This document shows, one piece after another, positions 8,554 to 17,167 of a stretch of DNA of 48,799 nucleotides; position 1 is the first letter of the stretch; each line of letters starts with the position of its first letter. The DNA comes from Deltaproteobacteria bacterium (lineage in GTDB: Bacteria; Myxococcota; JACRCW01). Location: NCBI GenBank assembly GCA_016218805.1, contig JACRCW010000013.1, forward strand, positions 1 through 48,799, given 5' to 3'. The translations under genes were made by a program, and so were the position numbers. The notes beneath the pieces were generated by a model. It had not been told where the DNA came from. It searched no databases and saw only the letters and a program-made list of their open reading frames with translations.

Positions 8554-10234
8554 ACGGGCCGCACGCGCGCCCTGGTGGATGGTCCTGCTGCTTGCGCTCG
8601 CCGCGGCGGCGCCGGCACAGGCCGGACGGACGGTGAAGACGGAGGTGCGGTTTGTCCATCCGGAGGCGGTGTACCTGGGAGCCGGGCGCGAGGACGGGCT
8701 GCGGCCCGGCCAGATTGGTGAGGTGATCCGGCAGGGCCGCCGCGTGGCGCGCGTCCGCATTGAAGCCGTTGCCGCGCACCGCGCCATGGCCGCGCCTGAG
8801 GGGGATTTCCGCGCGCGCCGGGGTGACGTGGTGCGCATCACGGACGCCGCGCCACCGCCGGCGCCGCGCGCTGCTGCTCCGCCCGGGGCCGGGCCGGGGC
8901 GTGCGCCCGCGCCTGCCCGCGTGGCAGCCGCCGGCATCCCGTTCCCCCTGGTGCGTGACCGCGCGCGCCCGGGGCGGCCGTGGCGACGGCGCGCGCAGGC
9001 ATTCCTGTCCACGGACGGCTGGGCGTACCTGGGCGGGAGCCAGCCGGCCGTGACCGGGCGCGCCCGCCTGCTGCTGCGCATGGACCTCCCGCTGGACAGC
9101 CGGGACCGCCTGCACGCCACGGTGCACGCGCACCTGGTGACGCAACCGCTGGTGCTGGAAGGCGGCGCGCTGCAGCCCGCCAGCGTGTTCTGGACGGAAG
9201 TCTACGAAGCCGCGCTGGCCTGGCGCCCCGGCGGGGGCGTGGAGCTGGGCGCCGGGCGCGCGCCCGCACCCGGGCTTCGCTACGGGCTGGTGGACGGGAT
9301 CTTTGTGGGTTGGCGGTTCCATGACGCGCTGGCGCTGCGCGTGTCCGTGGGCGAGCGCGCCGACCTGGTGACGCTGCTGCCCGGGCTGGAGCGCCCGGTG
9401 CTGGCCGGTTCCGCCGACGGCGTGGTCCGCGGTGGTTGGGGCGCGCTGGGCTACCGGGCCGCGCTGTCCTGGCTGGGGCGGGACGTGGTGGCGGTGGAGG
9501 GAGCGGAGGCCTCCGGGCACTTCCTGCTGGAGCTGGCGCGCCTGCTGTGGGTGGACGGGGATGTGGCGGCGGTGGCGTGGGTGCCCCGCGGCGGCGCGCT
9601 GCCGGGGGTGACGTTGGAGCGGCTGGGCCTGGCGGCCACCGCGCGGCAGGGGCCGCTGTCCGTACGCGGCTATGGGCGCCGCCACGCAAGCGCCGGCCTG
9701 ACGTCTGAGTTGTCACGCCCGCCCGCCGGGTACCTGCCCGGCCAGCCGTTCTTTGAAGTGGGCGCGTCCTCCAGCCTGGCGCTGGGAACGCGCTGGGCGG
9801 GCGCGGTGGAGCTGGATGCCGGCGGCGTCTGGGACCCGAGCCACGCGCGCGACCGCATCTACCTGGTGCCGCAGGTGCGCGGCCGGCTGCTCCCGTTGTG
9901 GAGCCTGAGCGCGCGCGCGGCCTACCGCGCCGAGTTGGGGTCCACGGGCGCGCAGCTGGCGTCCTTTGCGGTGGATGCGGAGCCGGTGGCCGGTGCGCGT
10001 GTGTCTTTGTGGCAGCAGGGGGGCGTGATCATTGTCCAGGACGGTCCCGCCCTGGAGGACGTGCTGGTGGACCGCGGCACGCGCCGCGTCCTGTGGACGT
10101 ACGCCTGGGCCGCCACCGCGGACTACCGGATGCTGGGCGTGCTGGTGACCGGGGTGCGCACGCGCGGCCTCTACGGCACGGCGGGCAAGGGCATTGAGCT
10201 GGGTGCCTTTGTGGGGACGGACCGCCTGCCGTGA
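8534..10234 (+). CDS. Outer-membrane beta-barrel protein with N-terminal accessory domain, partner of the 30-heme cytochrome
   Basis: 566 residues. The ATG at 8534 lies inside the last codons of the cytochrome gene, giving a 20-bp overlap and likely translational coupling. A signal peptide (PWWMVLLLALAAAAPAQAG) is followed by a ~70-residue domain (YLGAGREDGLRPGQIGEVIR...), an Ala/Pro-rich linker, and from about residue 150 a long run of amphipathic strands typical of an outer-membrane barrel (RLHATVHAHLVTQPLVL, LSARAAYRAELGS, LWTYAWAATADYRMLGVLVTGV). The C-terminus lacks the classical final Phe. By analogy with MtrB and Geobacter OmbB, it may form the sheath that lets a multiheme cytochrome span the outer membrane. 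I recognise the architecture, not a named family. Confidence 0.75.
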   Translation: MACVVVERAARAPWWMVLLLALAAAAPAQAGRTVKTEVRFVHPEAVYLGAGREDGLRPGQIGEVIRQGRRVARVRIEAVAAHRAMAAPEGDFRARRGDVVRITDAAPPPAPRAAAPPGAGPGRAPAPARVAAAGIPFPLVRDRARPGRPWRRRAQAFLSTDGWAYLGGSQPAVTGRARLLLRMDLPLDSRDRLHATVHAHLVTQPLVLEGGALQPASVFWTEVYEAALAWRPGGGVELGAGRAPAPGLRYGLVDGIFVGWRFHDALALRVSVGERADLVTLLPGLERPVLAGSADGVVRGGWGALGYRAALSWLGRDVVAVEGAEASGHFLLELARLLWVDGDVAAVAWVPRGGALPGVTLERLGLAATARQGPLSVRGYGRRHASAGLTSELSRPPAGYLPGQPFFEVGASSSLALGTRWAGAVELDAGGVWDPSHARDRIYLVPQVRGRLLPLWSLSARAAYRAELGSTGAQLASFAVDAEPVAGARVSLWQQGGVIIVQDGPALEDVLVDRGTRRVLWTYAWAATADYRMLGVLVTGVRTRGLYGTAGKGIELGAFVGTDRLP

Positions 10235-10252
10235 CGCGGTGACCCGCGCGCC

Positions 10253-11017
10253 TCAACGGCCGCGCGGCCGGGCGGGCTTGCGGGCGGGCGGCGGGGCCTC
10301 CTCGGGCTCGTTCCCCACCACGTCGTCTTCGTCAAACTCCCGGGGCTCCGGGGCGCGGGCGGCGGCCTTGCGGGACCGCGGGGCCGGCGGCTGCTTCACC
10401 GCCGCATTGTGGCGCGCCACCACGTCCGCGGCCACGGCGTCATCCCACGCCCGGGACGCCGCGGCCGCGCGCAGCGTTTCCGGGTCCACGGCGTCCGGGC
10501 GGAACACCTGCCAGGCCCACGGCACGGCGGCCACCAGCAGCGTGAAGGTCCCCACCACCATGCCCGCCACGCCGCCAAACAGGATGAACAACGCCTCCGC
10601 AAACACGCGCCCCAGCACGGGCTGCTGCGCCGGCACCACCCGCGCCAGGGACAATCCCCACAGCGCACCACCCAGCACCGCCGCCACCCCGCCCCCCAAC
10701 AGCATGCCCCCCGCCACCACCAGGACGCCCACGCGGCCCACGTTATCCCGCAGGATGGTCAGCGGCTGGGCGGGAGGGCGCGCCAGCGCGGGGAGCCGCG
10801 CCTGCAGGCCCACGTCACGCAGCCCGTCACCTACCGTGACTTCCGTGCCGTCCGCCCGCAGCACGCGGGTCTCACGCCGCGTGCCGCCGTCCTCCGTGGG
10901 CACCTGGACGGCGGCCTTCTTCCACGGGCGCGCGGTGTCCGCGTGCGCGTGCGGGACAGCAAGGAGCAGCGCAACCAGCGCGGCGGCGGGCCGGGAAAGG
11001 CAGAGGTTGTGGGTCAT
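10253..11017 (-). CDS. Signal-peptide-bearing membrane protein of unknown function
   Basis: 254 residues. An N-terminal signal sequence (AAALVALLLAVPHAHAD) is followed by ~65 residues of soluble sequence, then two or three long Gly/Ala/Val-rich hydrophobic segments (VGVLVVAGGMLLGGGVAAVLGG, ALFILFGGVAGMVVGTFTLLVAAV). The tail is rich in Pro, Lys/Arg and acidic residues. I do not recognise a family. It sits between two 30-heme cytochrome genes, transcribed in the same direction as the second and convergent with the barrel gene (18-bp gap), and it starts 80 bp downstream of the second cytochrome's stop. A role in that electron-transfer locus is only positional inference. Confidence 0.7.
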   Translation of the reverse strand: MTHNLCLSRPAAALVALLLAVPHAHADTARPWKKAAVQVPTEDGGTRRETRVLRADGTEVTVGDGLRDVGLQARLPALARPPAQPLTILRDNVGRVGVLVVAGGMLLGGGVAAVLGGALWGLSLARVVPAQQPVLGRVFAEALFILFGGVAGMVVGTFTLLVAAVPWAWQVFRPDAVDPETLRAAAASRAWDDAVAADVVARHNAAVKQPPAPRSRKAAARAPEPREFDEDDVVGNEPEEAPPPARKPARPRGR

Positions 11018-11097
11018 GTCGGCAGCGGATTTAGGGCGCCGCGCGCGCGCACGCGTCGGACGTCCGTCCGACCCGACACAGCGCGCCTGCGGCGGAC

Positions 11098-13881
11098 TCA
11101 GCCATCATGACAGGTGGCGCAGCCCGGGCTGGCGTAGGAGTTGAACCCGCCGCGCGCAATGTGGCGCAGCTCCTCCGTGGACTTCTTGTGCTTGTGGCAC
11201 TTGAGGCACGCGTACTGCTGCCAATCCACCGCCCACGGCTTGTCCGCCCGCATGGCCGTGTGCACCTGCGTGTTGCGCGCGCTGCCGGACCCGCTCTGCC
11301 CGTAGCACGCTGAGGACGCCAGGCAGGCGTCCAGGTCGCTGTGGCACTCGCGGCAGCTGGAGCCCTCATGGGAGGTGGAGAACGCGGAATGGCGGGACAC
11401 GCTGGGCGTGGTGCCCTCCGCGTGGCACGCCTTGCAGTCCGCGTTGGCGTCCACGTAGTCCCGCACGCGCCCGTGGCTGGACGCCGGCCGGCCCACGACG
11501 CTGGTGGGGACCTGGGCGTGGCATTCGCGGCAGTTGTTCTGCGTGCGGTCCGTCCGGCTGGCGTGGCACGCCGTGCACTGCGTCTGGTTGGCGCCCACCA
11601 TGGCCAGGTAGTTGGTGGACCCGTGCGCCGTGCCCGGCCCAATGGGGAACAGTGCGGCGTGGTCCATGGGCCCCACGCGTTCCGAATTGGGATGACACTG
11701 GTAGCAGGCCAGTGACGCGTTGGCGTACGCGGGAACGCCCGCGTGCAGCTGGTCCGGCGTGGGGTTGGTGTTCACCGTGGCGTTGTGACACTGCGCGCAT
11801 TGCAGGCCGTTCACGTCATTGCGCGGCCCGGCGCCGTGGCACCCCGAACACGCCACCGATCCGTGCGCGCTCCCCGTGGCGATGGGGAACTGCGTGTGCG
11901 CGATGTTGGCGGAGGCCTCGCCATTGGGGTGGCAGTCCAGGCAGGCGCTGCTGTTCCACGCGTACGAATCCACGCCCGTGTGGATGGCGGCCAGCCGGGG
12001 CTCGCCGTGCACGTCACGCGGGCCGGCGCCGTTGCCGTCATCCGTCTGCTGGTGGCAGCCGGTGCAACCCAACGTGCCGCGCGTGAAGTCCCCGGACACC
12101 GTGTGGCAGTCCGCACATGCCAGGGCGCCCCCGTTGCTGGCCAGCGCGTGGGTCCGGCCCGCACCAATGGGGAACCACGTGTGGTCCAGGCTGGTCAGCG
12201 CGGACTCCGCCGTCCCGTCGGTATGGCACGAGATGCACACGCGTGGGCTCCACACGTAACCCGGCAGGTTGCCGTGCACGTCGGCCAGGCGCGGCTCGCC
12301 GTGGACTTCGCGCGGATCCGCCGCGCTGGTGGCCTGGTGGCACGCGGTGCACTGCAGTGAACCCACCCGGTCCATCCGGGAAGCGTGGCAATCCACGCAC
12401 TGCAGCGCCTGGTGTTGCCCGTTCCCTGACGGCGGCAGCAGCGGCCAGATGGGCTCATGATCAAATGCGCCCGGCACCTGGGACGTCCGGTGGCAGCCAA
12501 AGCACGCGCTGGAATCAAACGAATAGCCGTGCCGGCTCATCTCCGGTCCGTGGTCCGCCGCGGACGTGGTGGAATCATGGCGGTGACAGGACACGCACGC
12601 CAATTGCCGCCGGTCCAGCTTGCTCACGTGGCACTCCGCGCAGCGCAGGCCGTCAACGCCCTGCGTGGTGGGGCTATCCAGCGCGTGCGTCTGTCCCCGC
12701 GCCACGGGGAAGAACGTGTGGTTCAACCGTTTCTGGCCGCCCAGGTGGCAGAACACGCACGCGGCGTTGTCCCAGGAATAGTCGGGAAACACGCCATGGG
12801 TCGGCTGCATCACGTCCCGCGCGTGCGCGTGGCAGCTGACGCAGGTGACATTCCGCTGGGACGCGGGGTCCTGGTGGCAGGTGGCGCACTCCACCGTGAC
12901 CGGGGGAATCGCATCCGCGGGGTCGTCGTCCAGGGGGCGGCCCAGCGCGTGGACGGCTCCCGCGCCAATGGGAAGGAACCGGTCATGCTCCATGACGCCG
13001 GGCACCTGCGAGCGCTGGTGGCACGCAAAGCACGCATTGGATTCCCACACGTAGCCCGCCACGGCGCCGGCCTGGTGCGCCGCGGCCATGGCCGCCTCGC
13101 CGTGCGCGTCCTGGCCGCCCACCGGCGTGTGGCAGTTGATGCACGCCAGCGCGCGGTGGTCCTGCCGGTTCTCATGACAGTCCGCGCACGTGGTGCCCAC
13201 CTCCCCGTGGCGCGTGCCCGGGCCAATGGGAAACGCCGGCTCGTGATCAAGCGCGCCGGGCACCTGGGACTGCGCGTGGCAGCCCAGGCACCCGGCCGTG
13301 TCCCACCGGTACCCCAGGTCCGCCATGTCCGTGCCGTGCACGGCCAGCATGGGCGCCACGTCGTGGTCCGGCTGCAGGTCGCCGTTGTCATCGCGGTGAC
13401 AGCCGGTGCAGGTCACCTGGCTGCGCGAACTGCCGGTGTGACACTCCGCGCACCCCAGCGCGCCGTGCGCCGTCCCGGTGGTGATGGGGAAGTACCCGTG
13501 TGAGTTCCGCGAGATTTCGCCGGCTTCGCCGCCCGGGTGGCAGCGCAGGCATGCGGGGGATTCCCACGTGTAGTCCGCGTTGCCCGCGTGCACGGCGTCC
13601 ATGCCCGCGCGCCCGTCCGGATCCACGCCGTCACGGCGGTGTTCGTGGCAGGACACGCAGCGGAATGCGGTGAATGATTCGCCGGTGCCGTGACAGGAAG
13701 CGCACGTCAGGGGGCCATCATGGGCGGTGCGCCCCAGCGCGTGCACGGCGTCGGACCCCACGGGGAACCAGCCGTGATCGGCAGGGCGCAGGCCCTCCAG
13801 GTCACTGGCTGCACGGGGCGTGCAAGCGGACAGGGCACAGAGAAGGACCGGCACGCAGCCGGCCACACGCGCGCGAATCAT
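11098..13881 (-). CDS. 30-heme c-type cytochrome lipoprotein
   Basis: 927 residues. The signal peptide ends in a strong lipobox, LSAC, so the mature protein should be lipid-anchored, probably on the outer membrane. I count 30 CXXCH motifs, arranged as about ten three-heme modules of ~85-95 residues. Each module contains a HxxFPIGxGxxHA block, two CxxCH motifs, and a YxWxSxACxxCH block. This pattern differs from the other 30-heme protein at 5998, so the two are not simple copies. The ATG at 13881 was chosen over a GTG at 13896 because GGAG lies 9 nt upstream. A 98-bp gap separates it from mutS upstream and contains CGCACGCTAGC, shared with another lipoprotein gene. It is the likely surface-exposed partner of the secreted cytochrome and barrel. 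Confidence 0.92.
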   Translation of the reverse strand: MIRARVAGCVPVLLCALSACTPRAASDLEGLRPADHGWFPVGSDAVHALGRTAHDGPLTCASCHGTGESFTAFRCVSCHEHRRDGVDPDGRAGMDAVHAGNADYTWESPACLRCHPGGEAGEISRNSHGYFPITTGTAHGALGCAECHTGSSRSQVTCTGCHRDDNGDLQPDHDVAPMLAVHGTDMADLGYRWDTAGCLGCHAQSQVPGALDHEPAFPIGPGTRHGEVGTTCADCHENRQDHRALACINCHTPVGGQDAHGEAAMAAAHQAGAVAGYVWESNACFACHQRSQVPGVMEHDRFLPIGAGAVHALGRPLDDDPADAIPPVTVECATCHQDPASQRNVTCVSCHAHARDVMQPTHGVFPDYSWDNAACVFCHLGGQKRLNHTFFPVARGQTHALDSPTTQGVDGLRCAECHVSKLDRRQLACVSCHRHDSTTSAADHGPEMSRHGYSFDSSACFGCHRTSQVPGAFDHEPIWPLLPPSGNGQHQALQCVDCHASRMDRVGSLQCTACHQATSAADPREVHGEPRLADVHGNLPGYVWSPRVCISCHTDGTAESALTSLDHTWFPIGAGRTHALASNGGALACADCHTVSGDFTRGTLGCTGCHQQTDDGNGAGPRDVHGEPRLAAIHTGVDSYAWNSSACLDCHPNGEASANIAHTQFPIATGSAHGSVACSGCHGAGPRNDVNGLQCAQCHNATVNTNPTPDQLHAGVPAYANASLACYQCHPNSERVGPMDHAALFPIGPGTAHGSTNYLAMVGANQTQCTACHASRTDRTQNNCRECHAQVPTSVVGRPASSHGRVRDYVDANADCKACHAEGTTPSVSRHSAFSTSHEGSSCRECHSDLDACLASSACYGQSGSGSARNTQVHTAMRADKPWAVDWQQYACLKCHKHKKSTEELRHIARGGFNSYASPGCATCHDG

Positions 13882-13979
13882 GCGTGGAAGCTCCACCAGG
13901 GTCAGTTTGGTGTGCGCACGCTAGCGGCCTGGGGAACGCCGGGATTCGGTCAACGGGCGGATGCCGCGCAACCGCGTTG

Positions 13980-16655
13980 TCAGCCGCGCGCCCAGCCTTT
14001 CCACGCTGCCAGCAGGTTGAGCGCCTGCAGCGGGGTCACGTTGTTCACGTCCACGGACTGCAACTCCGTCAGGATGCGCTGCAGCCGGGGATCCACCGCG
14101 GCGGCCTCCGCCGGCGCGCTCCCGTCATCAAACAGGCCAAGCTGCGGGGTGGTGCGCGCCTTTCTGAGCCGCGGGGACCGGGGCGCTTGCTCTTCCGCCG
14201 CCGCCCCGGTCTCCAGCCCCTGCAGCACGTCCCGCGCGCGGCGCAACACGCTCTCCGGGAGCCCCGCCAGCCGCGCCACCTGGATGCCGTAGGACCGCTC
14301 CGCCGGCCCTTCCAGGATCTTGCGGAGGAAGATGACGCGGTCCTCCCACTCCTTGGCTGCGGCGTGCACACTGCGGACGCGCGGCAGCTGCCGGCTCAGC
14401 TCGGTGAGCTCATGGTAGTGCGTGGCGAACAGCGCCCGCGCCTTCACCTGGTCATGCAGGTGCTCCACGATGGCCCACGCGAGCGCGAGCCCGTCGTACG
14501 TGCTGGTGCCGCGGCCGATCTCATCCAGCAGCACCAGGGACTGCGGCGTGGCGTCCCGCAGGATGCGCGATGTCTCCAGCATCTCCACCATGAACGTGGA
14601 TTGCCCGGAGAGAATGTCGTCGGACGCGCCCATGCGCGTGAAGATGCGGTCGGTCAGGGCCAGCTCCGCGCGGTCCGCGGGCACAAAGGACCCTGCCTGC
14701 GCCAGCACCTGCAGCAGCGCCACCATGCGCATGGCGGTGCTCTTGCCCGCCATGTTGGGGCCGGTGACCAGCAGGACCTGCCGCGCGTCGGCAGACAGGT
14801 GCATGTCGTTGGGGACAAACGGCTCACCCAGCTCGCGCTCGCGGGTCTCCAGCACCGGGTGGCGGCCTCCCTCAATCACCAGCGGCAGCCCGGGTGACGA
14901 TGACGGGTCCACCATCCGCGGGCGGACGTAGCGGCGCTGCTCGGCCACCTCCGCAAAGCCCATCAGCGCGTCCAGCCGCGCCACCTGGTCCGCCAACGCC
15001 AGCACCTGCGCCGCGCGCCCTGCCACCCGGGACCGCAGCGCCACAAACAGCTCCTCCTCCAGCGCCAGCCGCTGTTCCTCGGCGTGCGCCAGCTTCTCCT
15101 CCAGCTCTTTGAGTTCCGTGGTGAAGTACCGCTCGCCGTTGGCCACCGTCTGCTTGCGGATGTAGTGCGGCGGCACCTTGGCCAGGTGCGTCCGCGTCAC
15201 CTCCAGGAAATACCCAAACACCCGGCTGTACCCGACCTTGAGGCTGGGAATACCGGTCTTCTGCCGCTCTTCGGCTTCCAGCGCGGCCACGCGGTCGCGC
15301 GCGTTTTCGTGCAGGGAACGCAACTCATCCAGCCCGGCGTGGTACCCGGGCCGGATCACCCCGCCGTCGCGTGCCAGCGGCGGCGGGCGGTCCACCAGCG
15401 CGCCCGCCAGTTCATCCGCCAGTTCCTCCAGCGCGGACAGCCCCGCGCCGTGCGCGGCCACCGCGTCGTCGCGCGCCAGCGTCTCCTCCACCGCGGGCAG
15501 GGCCAGCAGGCTGTCCCGCACCGCGCCCAGGTCTTTGGGGGACGCCACGCCCGCCGCCGCGCGCGCCACCAGGCGCTCCAGGTCCGCCACGCGCGCCAGC
15601 TCCTCGCGCGCCTGCGCCCGCAATGACGGGCGCTGCAGGAACGCCTCCACCGCCCCGTGCCGCTCCTCCACCACCGCCAGCTGCCGTGACGGCGCCAGCA
15701 GCCAGGACGCCACGCGCCGGCTGCCCATCACGGTGACGGACGCATCCACCACGCTCAGCAGGCTCCCCGGGCGTTTGAGATCGCGCTGGGTGCGTACAAG
15801 CTCCAAATGCCCCACGGTGAGTTCGTCCAGCAGCAGCTGTTCCTCCAGCGCGTAGTGCGCCATGGCCCGCACGTGCGCCGTGGACGTCGGGGCCAGTTCG
15901 CGGACGTAGGACCACAGCCCGTGCGCCGCCGCGCGCGCAGCGCCGTCACCCGCCGCCGCGTCACCCAGTGCTTCGGGGAGATCCGTGCGCCACTCGTCGG
16001 GGTGCGTGCGCTCTTCCACGCGGCGCCCGCTGCGCGGCGCACCCAGCACGTCCGTGCGGGTGCCGGGCGGGAGGACCACCTCACGCGGATCACGGCGGGA
16101 CAGCTCCGCCAGCGCGTTGGCGCGGTCCGCCGCGGAGGTTGCCAGGAAGCTGCCGGAGGTCAGGTCCAGGAATGCCAGGCCCCAGCGCTCCCGCCCCGCC
16201 CCTGGACGAAGCGCCGCCACGTAGGACGCCGCGCGCGCGTCCAGGCTCTCATCGTCCAGCACCGTGCCCGGCGTGACCACGCGCGTGATGCCCCGCTTCA
16301 CAATCCCCTTGGCAACCTTGGGGTCCTCCAACTGGTCGCACACGGAGACCTTGAGTCCCGCGGCAATCAGGCGCGCCAGGTTGGGTGCCAGCGCGTGCAC
16401 GGGGAAGCCCGCCATCGGCACCGCGTCGTCGCCCTTGTCCTTGTCACGCGTCGTCAGCGTGAGGTCCAGCACCTGCGCACACCGCCGTGCGTCGTCGTGG
16501 AACGTCTCGTAGAAGTCCCCCATGTGGAACAGCAGCAGTGCGTCGGGGTGCTGCTCCTTGGCCTCAAAGTACTGCCGCATCATGGGCGACAGGTTGGCGG
16601 CGGCGATGGGCGCGCGCGGAGCGGGCGTGGGCGGGTCAGCCGTGGTGCTCGTCAT
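13980..16655 (-). CDS. mutS: DNA mismatch repair protein MutS
   Basis: 891 residues, the normal length for MutS. The N-terminal mismatch-recognition domain contains FHMGDFYETFHDDA, with the conserved F-x-E motif family. The connector and clamp domains follow. The ATPase domain has Walker A GPNMAGKST (about residue 631) and Walker B VLLDEIGRGTSTYDG (about 703). A typical C-terminal dimerisation tail is present. MutS binds base mismatches and small loops as a dimer, then recruits MutL in an ATP-dependent step. No mutL or other repair gene is adjacent. The ATG at 16655 has little ribosome-site similarity. It is divergent from the small gene at 16712, with 56 bp between the start codons. Confidence 0.97.
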   Translation of the reverse strand: MTSTTADPPTPAPRAPIAAANLSPMMRQYFEAKEQHPDALLLFHMGDFYETFHDDARRCAQVLDLTLTTRDKDKGDDAVPMAGFPVHALAPNLARLIAAGLKVSVCDQLEDPKVAKGIVKRGITRVVTPGTVLDDESLDARAASYVAALRPGAGRERWGLAFLDLTSGSFLATSAADRANALAELSRRDPREVVLPPGTRTDVLGAPRSGRRVEERTHPDEWRTDLPEALGDAAAGDGAARAAAHGLWSYVRELAPTSTAHVRAMAHYALEEQLLLDELTVGHLELVRTQRDLKRPGSLLSVVDASVTVMGSRRVASWLLAPSRQLAVVEERHGAVEAFLQRPSLRAQAREELARVADLERLVARAAAGVASPKDLGAVRDSLLALPAVEETLARDDAVAAHGAGLSALEELADELAGALVDRPPPLARDGGVIRPGYHAGLDELRSLHENARDRVAALEAEERQKTGIPSLKVGYSRVFGYFLEVTRTHLAKVPPHYIRKQTVANGERYFTTELKELEEKLAHAEEQRLALEEELFVALRSRVAGRAAQVLALADQVARLDALMGFAEVAEQRRYVRPRMVDPSSSPGLPLVIEGGRHPVLETRERELGEPFVPNDMHLSADARQVLLVTGPNMAGKSTAMRMVALLQVLAQAGSFVPADRAELALTDRIFTRMGASDDILSGQSTFMVEMLETSRILRDATPQSLVLLDEIGRGTSTYDGLALAWAIVEHLHDQVKARALFATHYHELTELSRQLPRVRSVHAAAKEWEDRVIFLRKILEGPAERSYGIQVARLAGLPESVLRRARDVLQGLETGAAAEEQAPRSPRLRKARTTPQLGLFDDGSAPAEAAAVDPRLQRILTELQSVDVNNVTPLQALNLLAAWKGWARG

Positions 16656-16698
16656 GGGGCGGCGGTTCTGCCACGCGGCGCACGCGATGAAAACCGCC

Positions 16699-16704
16699 TA
16701 GAGT
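16699..16704 (+). promoter_or_regulatory. -10-like TAGAGT close to a start codon
   Basis: TAGAGT ends 7 nt before the ATG at 16712, and no ribosome-binding sequence is visible. If used, transcription would begin at or next to the start codon, giving a leaderless mRNA. No convincing -35 hexamer lies 17 bp upstream. Confidence 0.3.
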
Positions 16705-16711
16705 CATCCGC

Positions 16712-17158
16712 ATGACGGGTCCGCGCCGGTCCCAGGGTTCCACTGCCACGCCCCTGGCCGTGCCGGTTGCGGACGCCGGCCCCACCGCCGGCCCGGCGGA
16801 TTGGCGCGAAGTCCCCGGACCGCGCCAGGACGCGCCGGGATTCACCAAGCAGTGGTTCTGCCATCCGCGCGCGGAGTTGTTCGTCTGGCGGGATGCGGAC
16901 GGCCGGGTGGGCGCGTTCCAGTTCTGTTTTGTGGATGACAACGACGCGGAGCAGATGGTTGCGTGGGACCGCGCCAAGGCCGGTGCCGTGCAAGGGCGCG
17001 TGGACTCCGGGGAGAGCACGCCCACGGCCAACCGCAGCCCCATCCTGCGCGAAGACACCTCCGGCCCGCGCACCCCCGCGCGTGACCGCTGGGCCGCGGT
17101 GCGCGACGGCCTGCCTCCGGACCTGGTGAGCGCCGTGGAGAGCGCGCTGGGCTGGTAG
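16712..17158 (+). CDS. Hypothetical protein
   Basis: 148 residues, family not recognised. The first ~35 residues are Pro/Ala/Gly-rich and likely disordered. The rest looks like a compact domain with Trp and aromatic residues (FTKQWFCHPRAELFVWRDADG, GAFQFCFVDDNDAEQMVAW), then a polar stretch and a short C-terminal helix. No signal peptide or membrane segment is seen. It is divergent from mutS and converges on the bpX6-like gene with only 9 bp between stops. The start lacks a ribosome site but has TAGAGT just upstream, so it may be translated from a leaderless message. Confidence 0.7.
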   Translation: MTGPRRSQGSTATPLAVPVADAGPTAGPADWREVPGPRQDAPGFTKQWFCHPRAELFVWRDADGRVGAFQFCFVDDNDAEQMVAWDRAKAGAVQGRVDSGESTPTANRSPILREDTSGPRTPARDRWAAVRDGLPPDLVSAVESALGW

Positions 17159-17167
17159 CGGGCACGG

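Noticed and set aside
10194..11144. A + strand open frame over the small membrane protein
   Set aside because: Ser/Arg/Thr-rich and opposed by a signal-peptide protein with membrane segments on the minus strand.
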